Shown piece by piece: positions 52,954 through 59,060 of a DNA stretch of 59,060 bases. The notes below the pieces were generated by a model, which did no database searches, had not been told where the DNA came from, and saw only the letters and a program-made list of their open reading frames with translations. This stretch comes from Eubacteriales bacterium (GTDB taxonomy: Bacteria; Bacillota; Clostridia; Lachnospirales; Vallitaleaceae), in the NCBI GenBank assembly GCA_030535295.1, contig JAUMXK010000002.1, forward strand, positions 1-59,060, written 5' to 3'. The position numbers were made by a program, and so were the translations under genes. How positions within the stretch are numbered: the first letter of the stretch is position 1; each line of letters starts with the position of its first letter.

Positions 52954-54243
52954 ATGAGAGTCACCAATACCATGATGCAAAAAAATCTCATTCATACAAT
53001 CAATGAGAGATTGGAGAACATGACGAGATTAAACGACCAAATTAATAGTACCAAGAAAATCAGTCGTCCCTCCGATGATCCGATTATTGCCACTCGTATT
53101 TTGAAATTCCGCACCACGCTGAGTGAGATTGAGCAATATAAATCCAATGGAGAAGCGGCAAAAAACTGGGTTTCTATGACTGAAGGAGCGATGGAAAAGA
53201 CCAGAGAAGTGTTCGAGGAAATGAATAAGAAATCAATTCAGGCCTCCAATGATGTCTTAAACTTTGCCAATCGTCATTCGATTGCCAGTGAGTTTAAGGA
53301 ATTGCAGGAGCAAATTGCCACCCAGGCTAATGCTTCCTATGCCGGACGTTATATTTTTTCCGGCTATAAGACGGATCGTTCTGTAATGTTTGAAGAGAAC
53401 TACTCCGCAAATCCGCCATATAAAATCAATGAAAAGTTATCTGCCAAAAGTGTGACAAAAATTGAAAAAGCTTTTGGAAATACCAAGAATGAAGTATATC
53501 GCATTCGTTTGGCCTATTCCAATATTGATAATGCGACTTTTCAGCCGGCTTTGCCGGGAGGCGCACCGACGGTAGCTCTTTCCACGGATGCCGGAGCCTA
53601 TGATACAGCCGGCGGAGCAAAGTTCTTAAAAGATACCGGAGAATTGATTTTACCGAAGAACATCGCCGATAATTTAGGGGAATATACCATTACTTACGAA
53701 AAAACCGAGTTTAAAAAAGGCGATATTCGTCCGGAACTTTATTTTGATGTGACGACTCCGGATGGCACGGTTTTCAAAATGAAGGAAGAAAATATCGACT
53801 ATCAAATCAGCTACAATCAAAGATTTACCGTTAATTTGCGAGCACATGATGTCTTCCGTCTGGAGATGAGAAGAGAAATTGAAGAGATTATTCGGGAAAC
53901 GGAGCTTTTGGCAAAACCGGATAATGAACTGACAGAGGATGATAAGATTTCTCTGAAATTGCTTGGCCAAAGATATCGGGATTTTGCGGGTAAGATGCAA
54001 AAACACTCGGACGGACTTTCCAATCAGATTGCACTGATTGGTGCCAAAGAGAGCCGCTTGCTGCTAACAATCAATCGACTGGATGATGATAAGCTGAATT
54101 TTAAAAGCCTGTTGTCTGAAACGGAGGATACCAATATTCCGGAAGCGATTATCAATTTGAAGAACGTCGAAAATGCGTATTCCATGTCGCTGGCCGCAGG
54201 TGCCAAAGTTATTCAGCCAACCCTTTTAGATTTCTTACGTTAA
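52954..54243 (+). CDS. flgL: Flagellar hook-filament junction protein FlgL
   Basis: 429 residues with the N-terminal MRVTNTMMQKNLIHTINERL, the flagellin-like STKKISRPSDDP motif, and a C-terminal helix ending AAGAKVIQPTLLDFLR. It connects FlgK to the filament. It begins 7 bp after the second flgK. Confidence 0.95.
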   Translation: MRVTNTMMQKNLIHTINERLENMTRLNDQINSTKKISRPSDDPIIATRILKFRTTLSEIEQYKSNGEAAKNWVSMTEGAMEKTREVFEEMNKKSIQASNDVLNFANRHSIASEFKELQEQIATQANASYAGRYIFSGYKTDRSVMFEENYSANPPYKINEKLSAKSVTKIEKAFGNTKNEVYRIRLAYSNIDNATFQPALPGGAPTVALSTDAGAYDTAGGAKFLKDTGELILPKNIADNLGEYTITYEKTEFKKGDIRPELYFDVTTPDGTVFKMKEENIDYQISYNQRFTVNLRAHDVFRLEMRREIEEIIRETELLAKPDNELTEDDKISLKLLGQRYRDFAGKMQKHSDGLSNQIALIGAKESRLLLTINRLDDDKLNFKSLLSETEDTNIPEAIINLKNVENAYSMSLAAGAKVIQPTLLDFLR

Positions 54244-54276
54244 AAGATACCATAACATAAAAAGATACCATAACAC
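54242..54276 (+). repeat. Short tandem repeat before fliW
   Basis: AAAAGATACCATAACA-type unit occurs twice with a period of 18 bp, starting right at the flgL stop. No role assigned. Confidence 0.75.
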
Positions 54277-54310
54277 ACAAACAGATTGTGATTATAAAGG
54301 AGAATAATCG

Positions 54311-54763
54311 ATGGTAATTCAAACAAAGTATTTTGGACAGGTAGAAATTGATGACTCAAAGGTAATAAACTTTGAAAATGGAATTTTTGGTTTTGAAGAC
54401 CAAAAGCAATTTGCGGTTTTATATGAAGGAGATGCAGGAGAAAATCCTTTTTGCTGGCTTCAATCTGTGCAAGAGCCTTATGTTTGCCTGCCGATGATTG
54501 ATCCCCTGATTTGGTTCCCTGATTATCAACCGGAATTGGCCGATGAAGAAATTTTAAAATTAGGAGAGCTTGACTCCGAGGTGATTAGTGTTTATACTGT
54601 TACCGTAGTACCGGAAAATATCGAGGAAATGACAACCAATCTCAGGGCACCTATTGTGATTAACTTAGCAACGAAAAAAGGGGCTCAAATTGTGACGATT
54701 GAGGAGCAGTATCAAATCCGAGAGAATTTATACAACAGGATTAAAGACACAAGGGAGGAATAG
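54311..54763 (+). CDS. fliW: Flagellar assembly factor FliW
   Basis: 150 residues with FENGIFGFEDQKQF and the typical ending region. FliW binds CsrA and flagellin: when flagellin is secreted, FliW sequesters CsrA and releases flagellin translation. It is followed immediately by csrA (one base between stop and start codons), matching the known pair. Confidence 0.95.
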   Translation: MVIQTKYFGQVEIDDSKVINFENGIFGFEDQKQFAVLYEGDAGENPFCWLQSVQEPYVCLPMIDPLIWFPDYQPELADEEILKLGELDSEVISVYTVTVVPENIEEMTTNLRAPIVINLATKKGAQIVTIEEQYQIRENLYNRIKDTREE

Positions 54764-54764
54764 T

Positions 54765-54992
54765 ATGCTGGCACTTTCAAGACGAGTAGGCGAATCAATC
54801 ATTATTGATAACAACATTGTAGTTACAGTAATTGGAGTAAGTGGCGAGCAAGTAAAGCTTGGGATTCAAGCACCGAGTCATATCAAAATCTATCGGGAAG
54901 AAATTCAAGAACAAATCAGACAGGAAAACCAAGCAGCCGTGAATGTAAGCGACAAATCGACCGAGGCGTTGAAAAATTTAATGAATCAGTAG
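54765..54992 (+). CDS. csrA: Carbon storage regulator CsrA
   Basis: 75 residues starting MLALSRRVGESIIIDNNI, with the GEQVKLGIQAP core that binds GGA motifs in mRNA leaders. ATG 54765 has GGGAGG at 54753-54758. The neighbouring fliW encodes its antagonist. The flagellin gene is not in this window. Confidence 0.96.
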   Translation: MLALSRRVGESIIIDNNIVVTVIGVSGEQVKLGIQAPSHIKIYREEIQEQIRQENQAAVNVSDKSTEALKNLMNQ

Positions 54993-55228
54993 ACCCGAAA
55001 ACAGCTCTTTGCAAAAGTTTAATACAATCTTTATGAAAAAATTATGAAATTCCGCAATTTGTGGACGATTTTTGGAAAAAGAAATGGTAATATAAGGATA
55101 CAAGCTATTTCTTTGAAAAGCCATAGCAAACAGCAGAGTAGAAAAGAAGGGAAGGGATTGCTTTCGTTCTTTATACTTGTCACAAAGTTCAAATATTTTA
55201 TAAAGAGAAGAACGGGAATTTTAGGAAA

Positions 55229-55250
55229 AAGAAATAAAATTTTATTTCTT
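55229..55250. promoter_or_regulatory. 22-bp perfect palindrome touching the rpsF -35 box
   Basis: AAGAAATAAA and TTTATTTCTT with a central AT form a perfect 22-bp inverted repeat. Its last two bases are the first two of the -35 hexamer. It could bind a dimeric regulator; a terminator role is unlikely as there is no GC-rich stem. The gap 54993-55228 shows no gene I would accept. Confidence 0.5.
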
Positions 55251-55277
55251 GCAATTTAGAAAGAGCTGTGTTATAAT
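55249..55277 (+). promoter_or_regulatory. Sigma-A promoter of rpsF-ssb-rpsR
   Basis: TTGCAA (55249-55254), a 17-bp spacer, and TATAAT (55272-55277). Transcription should begin near 55284, giving a leader of about 55 nt. Confidence 0.88.
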
Positions 55278-55292
55278 TTGCAATTGGAACTA

Positions 55293-55330
55293 TCCTTGCT
55301 CGGCAGATGTCGGGCCAAAGACCGTAAGGA
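55293..55330 (+). promoter_or_regulatory. Candidate S6:S18 autoregulatory leader
   Basis: An outer stem TCCTT (55293-55297) pairs with AAGGA (55326-55330), which is part of the ribosome site. An inner 7-bp stem GCTCGGC/GTCGGGC has an AGAT loop. A CCG lies in the unpaired segment (55322-55324). This matches the known rpsF leader in which S6 and S18 bind a hairpin with an exposed CCG and block translation. Confidence 0.55.
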
Positions 55331-55338
55331 GGTGTAAA

Positions 55339-55626
55339 ATGAATAAGTATGAATTAGCTCTTGTAATCAATGGTCGTTTGAGCGATGAAGAAAGAGATAG
55401 TGCTTTTGAAAGTGTAAAAGCAATTATCGAAAGATTCAACGGTAAAATCAACGATGTTGAAGATTGGGGTAAAAAGCGTTTGGCTTATGAAATTCAAAAG
55501 ATGCATGAAGGTTTTTACTACTTCATTCACTTTGAAGCAGAAGCAACTGCTCCGATTGAAATCGAATCTCGTATTCGTATCCTTGAGCCTGTTCTTCGTT
55601 ACTTGATTGTAAAGGAAGGAGAATAA
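55339..55626 (+). CDS. rpsF: 30S ribosomal protein S6
   Basis: 95 residues beginning MNKYELALVI, with the WGKKRLAYEI and GFYYFIHF segments of S6. ATG 55339 has AAGGAGGTG at 55326-55334. It is first in the rpsF-ssb-rpsR operon. Confidence 0.97.
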   Translation: MNKYELALVINGRLSDEERDSAFESVKAIIERFNGKINDVEDWGKKRLAYEIQKMHEGFYYFIHFEAEATAPIEIESRIRILEPVLRYLIVKEGE

Positions 55627-55629
55627 GGC

Positions 55630-56073
55630 ATGAATAAAGTCATGTTAATGGGCAGACTAACCAGAGATCCGGAGCTCCGATATTCACAGGGAGCAAATCC
55701 AATTGCTGTTGCAAGATATTCTTTAGCAGTTGATAGACGATTCCGTAAAGATGGGGATCCGGAGGCGGATTTTTTAAATATTGTAGCCTTTGGCAAGGCG
55801 GGCGAATTTGCAGAAAAATACTTTAAAAAAGGTATGAAAGTGGTAGTAGTAGGCAGGTTGCAAACCGGCAGCTACGAAAAGGACGGCATTACTCGTTATA
55901 CTACCGATATTATTGCAGAAGAGCAACATTTTGCCGAAAGTAAAAAAAGCTTTGAAGGAAATCAAGAACAAAGTTTTTCCCGCCCAAGTTCAAAACCGGC
56001 CAATTCCATGTCGGAAGATGGCGGCTTTGCACCTATCGGAGATGATTTTGATGACGATGATATTCCTTTCTAA
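55630..56073 (+). CDS. ssb: Single-stranded DNA-binding protein
   Basis: 147 residues: an OB-fold domain (MNKVMLMGRLTRDPELR, ADFLNIVAFGKAGEF), a flexible middle, and the acidic tip DDDDIPF that recruits repair and replication partners. It lies 3 bp after rpsF. Confidence 0.97.
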   Translation: MNKVMLMGRLTRDPELRYSQGANPIAVARYSLAVDRRFRKDGDPEADFLNIVAFGKAGEFAEKYFKKGMKVVVVGRLQTGSYEKDGITRYTTDIIAEEQHFAESKKSFEGNQEQSFSRPSSKPANSMSEDGGFAPIGDDFDDDDIPF

Positions 56074-56093
56074 GAGATAAGGAGGAGTAAAGA

Positions 56094-56330
56094 ATGGCTT
56101 TTCAAAAGAAACAGCAAAGACCAATGAAAAAGAAAACTTGTTCTTTTTGTGATGAAAACGGTGAAAAGTTAAGCTATAAAGATGTCAATAAATTACGTCG
56201 CTTTATTTCTGAACGTGGTAAGATTTTACCTCGCAGAATTACAGGTGTATGTGCAAAAGACCAAAGAACATTGACAACTGCTATTAAAAGAGCAAGACAT
56301 GTAGCGCTTTTACCATATATTGAAGATTAA
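56094..56330 (+). CDS. rpsR: 30S ribosomal protein S18
   Basis: 78 residues with [20 protein letters not shown] and the end [10 protein letters not shown]. It keeps the Cys set (CSFC and GVCAKDQ) of the zinc-binding form of S18. AAGGAGG precedes the ATG. Last gene of the operon. Confidence 0.97.
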   Translation: MAFQKKQQRPMKKKTCSFCDENGEKLSYKDVNKLRRFISERGKILPRRITGVCAKDQRTLTTAIKRARHVALLPYIED

Positions 56331-56332
56331 TA

Positions 56333-56361
56333 GAAACCGCCGTTTATCGGCGGTTTCTTTA
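56333..56361 (+). terminator. Terminator of rpsF-ssb-rpsR
   Basis: A 10-bp stem GAAACCGCCG/CGGCGGTTTC with a 5-nt loop, followed by TTTA. Confidence 0.88.
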
Positions 56362-56471
56362 CATTTTGGAATCCAAATGGAAAATTTCTTGATTTTTTGA
56401 GGTTCTGTGTGTATGATAGTAGAAGATGCGTCAATTGCACAGGATTTTCTCAAAAGAGAGAAAGGAAGCCA

Positions 56472-57425
56472 ATGAATTATATAGAATTAAAGCATGGAAA
56501 GTACCAAGCCCACATTTTGCCTGAATTGGGCGGAAATATTGTCTATTTATACGATTCCGAGCAAAAAAGGGAGCTTTTAATCGGCACACACAGCCTAGAT
56601 GAACTAAAAAGCAGTCCTTATGTCTATGGAATGCCCCTTCTTCTTCCGCCGAACCGGATTGAAGATGGAAAATTTCGATACGACGGCCGTGAATATCAAT
56701 TCCCCGTCAATGAAAAGGAAAGAAACAATCATTTGCATGGTTTGTTTATTTTTTCCGATTATCAAGTGAAGTCGGAGATACATTCCGAAGAGAAGGCAGA
56801 GCTTATTTTGGAATATCAATTTGATGAAAAGGATGAGAATTTTACGTATTTTCCGCATAAGATGAAGCTGCAAAAGGCCTACTGTCTGGATGCTACTGGG
56901 CTGAATCTTACTTTTACAGTGGAAAATCAAAGTGAAAAAACGATTCCGATGATGTTTGCATTTCACACTACATTTCCGCTGATGAATGATCCGGCGGAAA
57001 ACGAGAAAATGAAGATTCGAATGTCGGTCAATGCCAGAGTACGCTTGAATGAAAGGCTTTTGGGAACGGAAGATTATATTCCGATGGATAAGATTGCAAA
57101 TGTGGCGGCAGCCGAGGGCTTTTCGCCACTGGAAGAAGATATGGATAATGTTTTTCGCATGAAAACATTCGGCTTTCGAGGAGCCTTGCTGGCCTATCCG
57201 AAATACAATGGACTCACAGTCTATGAAGTGGATGATCTTTTCCGCTATATGGTAGTATGGAACAATGGCCAAAAAGGGGATAAGATTTGCATAGAGCCGC
57301 AAACTTACAAAAATAACGGTATCAACTTGCCGTCATGGGAAAAAGACGGACTTCATTTGAAATCCGGAGAAACCTTGCAGGCCAAAATGAGAATTTCATC
57401 ATTACCTTTGGATAAAACAGTATAA
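56472..57425 (+). CDS. Aldose 1-epimerase family protein
   Basis: 317 residues with the galactose-mutarotase fold: NHLHGLF, MMFAFHTTFPL and ICIEPQTYKNNGIN provide the expected His and Glu. The start is ATG 56472 with AAAGGA at 56461-56466. It could interconvert sugar anomers or act on a hexose-phosphate; the sugar cannot be told from sequence. Confidence 0.9.
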   Translation: MNYIELKHGKYQAHILPELGGNIVYLYDSEQKRELLIGTHSLDELKSSPYVYGMPLLLPPNRIEDGKFRYDGREYQFPVNEKERNNHLHGLFIFSDYQVKSEIHSEEKAELILEYQFDEKDENFTYFPHKMKLQKAYCLDATGLNLTFTVENQSEKTIPMMFAFHTTFPLMNDPAENEKMKIRMSVNARVRLNERLLGTEDYIPMDKIANVAAAEGFSPLEEDMDNVFRMKTFGFRGALLAYPKYNGLTVYEVDDLFRYMVVWNNGQKGDKICIEPQTYKNNGINLPSWEKDGLHLKSGETLQAKMRISSLPLDKTV

Positions 57426-57535
57426 AATCCGAAAGTGTTGAAAAAAGGCCGGGCAGTGGTGGATGAAGCATGGAATACAAGTTTTTGAGAATCACCAAAA
57501 ACAAATAATGGGAACAGAAAATAAGGAGTATTGTA

Positions 57536-58687
57536 ATGAAGAAATTTTTAAGCTTAGTATTGGTATTGGCGTTATCTGCAAGTATTTTGGCAGGTTGCGG
57601 TAAGACCGAAAACAAAGAAACAGAAACGAAAACCGAAACCGGTACGAACGAAAATAAGGAACCGGCGGCAAATACAGAGAATGATAAGGTACTTTTGACG
57701 GTCGGTGATAAGACCATGACCAAGGCGGATGCCAATATCTACCTTTACAGTGCAAAGCTGAATGTCGAAAGAATGGGTATGGGGCCTACCATCTGGGTGA
57801 ATGAAATTGAGCCGGGAAAGACCTTTGAAGCGGCACAGTTGGAGCAATTGAAAAATACTTTAAGTTATGTCAATATTTTGAATTTGGAAGCACAAAAGAG
57901 AAATCTGGCGATGGATAAAGAGGAAGAAGAAAAGTCGGTTGCGGAAGTGAAGCAAATTATTGAAACACTCCCGGCTGAAATCAAAGAATACTATGGCTTT
58001 ACCGAAGAAAGTTTCCTCAAATTTTTCAAGGAGCAATCTTTGATACAGAAAGTATTTGAAGATGAAATGAAAGATTTCAAGGTAGACGAAAGTAAATTGA
58101 AAACTTTGTATGAAGCGGATCAAAGATATCAAAAGATGGAAGAAATCGGAGTAGACCACTACTTTGATCGTGTCAGAGCAAGACATATTTTAATCAGTAC
58201 TTTGGATGGAGAGCGTAAGCCTTTGCCGGAGGATAAAAAGGCGGAAGCCAAGAAAAAAGCGGAAGAACTTTTGAAAAAGGCCAAAGCCGGGGAAGATTTT
58301 GCAACACTTGCCACTGAAAACAGTGAAGATCCGGGCAGCAAAGACAAGGGCGGCGAGTATATTTTCGGTTACGGAGAAATGGTGCCGGAGTTTGAAAAGG
58401 CAGCCTTTGAATTGGAAGTTGGAGGTATCAGTGATTTGGTAGAAACCAGCTATGGCTATCACATCATTAAATTGGAAGAAAGAATTCCTGCAAGTGCAGA
58501 GGATAAGAAGAAAGCCGAAGATCAAAAGAAACAAATTATCGAAAGCTATGAAGAGCAGTTGAAGGCGGAAGAATTCCAAGTACGCTATGACGAGTTGGCG
58601 AAAAATTATGAGGTCAAATTCGATGACGCATTATTTGAGACTTTAAGCCTTAGCTATACCGTACCGAGTCCTGCCAAAGAGCAGTAA
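57536..58687 (+). CDS. prsA: PrsA-like peptidyl-prolyl isomerase lipoprotein
   Basis: A signal peptide with the lipobox LAGC (Cys21), a Thr/Glu/Lys-rich linker (about 24-48), a SurA-like helical chaperone domain (about 50-220) and a parvulin domain (RARHILIS, DFATLATENSEDPGSKDKGGEYIFG, YGYHIIKLEER; about 222-335). It folds secreted proteins on the outer face of the membrane. AAGGAG lies upstream. Confidence 0.93.
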   Translation: MKKFLSLVLVLALSASILAGCGKTENKETETKTETGTNENKEPAANTENDKVLLTVGDKTMTKADANIYLYSAKLNVERMGMGPTIWVNEIEPGKTFEAAQLEQLKNTLSYVNILNLEAQKRNLAMDKEEEEKSVAEVKQIIETLPAEIKEYYGFTEESFLKFFKEQSLIQKVFEDEMKDFKVDESKLKTLYEADQRYQKMEEIGVDHYFDRVRARHILISTLDGERKPLPEDKKAEAKKKAEELLKKAKAGEDFATLATENSEDPGSKDKGGEYIFGYGEMVPEFEKAAFELEVGGISDLVETSYGYHIIKLEERIPASAEDKKKAEDQKKQIIESYEEQLKAEEFQVRYDELAKNYEVKFDDALFETLSLSYTVPSPAKEQ

Positions 58688-58694
58688 AAATGTT

Positions 58695-58728
58695 TACCTG
58701 CGGACAGAAATGTTCGCAGGTATTTTAA
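58695..58728 (+). terminator. Terminator after the foldase gene
   Basis: A 12-bp stem TACCTGCGGACA/TGTTCGCAGGTA with a GAAA loop, followed by TTTTAAAA. Confidence 0.85.
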
Positions 58729-58802
58729 AAAAAATGAATAGAAAGGCCGCAAAGCCTTTTGGAGAGAGGGATAGAAAAAATAAAAAAAATCTCATTTTTT
58801 TC

Positions 58803-58831
58803 TTGACAATCTCAGCTTTCTTTAGTATAAT
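58803..58831 (+). promoter_or_regulatory. Strong promoter of the downstream tRNA operon
   Basis: TTGACA (58803-58808), 17 bp, TATAAT (58826-58831): both hexamers are perfect consensus. The first tRNA begins 34 bp later. Confidence 0.95.
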
Positions 58832-58865
58832 CATCTATGTTGCTTGACAAACAAGTCATTCAATT

Positions 58866-58939
58866 GGCCCAATGGTTCAGTCGGTTAGAACGCCGCCCTG
58901 TCACGGCGGAGGTCAGGGGTTCGAGTCCCCTTTGGGTCG
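58866..58939 (+). tRNA. tRNA-Asp (GUC)
   Basis: The acceptor GGCCCAA pairs with TTGGGTC, discriminator G. The anticodon loop is CTGTCAC (GTC) on a CGCCG-type stem, and the T loop is GTTCGAGTC. CCA is not encoded. Confidence 0.97.
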
Positions 58940-59002
58940 TTGATAAGAATTATCTTATCTGTATGTAATTGAAATCATTCAATTATCCCAGACCTTACAA
59001 GA

Positions 59003-59060
59003 GGGCGCTTAGCTCAGCTGGGAGAGCACCTGCCTTACAAGCAGGGGGTCACAGGTTCGA
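59003..59060 (+). tRNA. tRNA-Val (UAC), 3' end cut by window edge
   Basis: The gene starts GGGCGCT, has D arm AGCTCAGCTGGGAGAGC, and anticodon loop CTTACAA (TAC) on stem CCTGC/GCAGG. The window ends inside the T loop. Confidence 0.95.

Noticed and set aside
55044-55259. 71-codon plus-strand frame before rpsF.
   Set aside because: No Shine-Dalgarno, basic and low-complexity product, and it runs through the palindrome and promoter of rpsF.
1-59060. CRISPR arrays, prophage, conjugative genes and toxin-antitoxin pairs.
   Set aside because: I looked for regularly spaced repeats, phage structural or integrase-like proteins and small paired genes, and saw none.

Overview
The window looks like chromosome from a flagellated, low-to-moderate GC, anaerobic-type Bacillota (Clostridia-like). 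Grounds: strong AGGAGG-type ribosome sites, sigma-A promoters of the TTGACA-17-TATAAT type, many lipoproteins, a flgM-flgN-flgK-flgL-fliW-csrA operon, the rpsF-ssb-rpsR order, RecD2, and a large fermentative-style nucleoside salvage locus. I cannot name the species. Product names come from motif and family recognition by eye; no search was run.

Layout. 1-502: a stable-RNA array (partial tRNA-Glu, 5S rRNA, tRNA-Cys, tRNA-Glu, terminator). 0.7-6.0 kb: an extracytoplasmic methionine sulfoxide repair cluster: a CcdA electron-transfer protein that has lost its N-terminal part, a Met-rich thioredoxin-like lipoprotein, an MsrA-MsrB fusion lipoprotein, an AraC-type response regulator and a sensor kinase. 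6.0-34.2 kb: a nucleoside uptake and breakdown region. It holds a LacI-type repressor fused to a PfkB sugar kinase, two complete BMP-type nucleoside ABC importers, five nucleoside hydrolase paralogues, a ribokinase, two M20 hydrolases, a ThuA/GATase-like protein, an alpha/beta hydrolase, a YczE-type membrane protein, a complete ECF transporter (S, T, A, A') and an MFS carrier. 34.3-36.9 kb: a three-gene ABC-2 exporter. 37-41.3 kb, minus strand: an Rpn-type nuclease, pyruvate kinase and an MFS transporter. 41.6-47.9 kb: ferritin, peptidase T, MetK, RecD2 and ComFC. 48.0-55.0 kb: the late flagellar operon with two adjacent FlgK paralogues, ending in fliW-csrA. 55.3-58.7 kb: rpsF-ssb-rpsR, an aldose-epimerase-like gene and a PrsA-like foldase. 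58.8 kb to the end: a promoter driving tRNA-Asp and tRNA-Val (cut by the window edge).

How the parts fit. The two importers bring in nucleosides, hydrolases split them, and ribokinase phosphorylates the ribose. Both importer operons start with nearly the same promoter and the same LacI-type operator half-sites, placed exactly 10,600 bp apart. The likely controller is the divergent LacI-PfkB fusion, which could both sense and phosphorylate the sugar. Two of the five hydrolases have replaced the usual active-site His, and three sit directly before an ECF importer. That makes a salvage route for a modified nucleoside or base, such as queuosine, the most interesting hypothesis here. A second theme is a dispersed palindromic repeat that carries an extended -10 promoter and sits before two unrelated operons.
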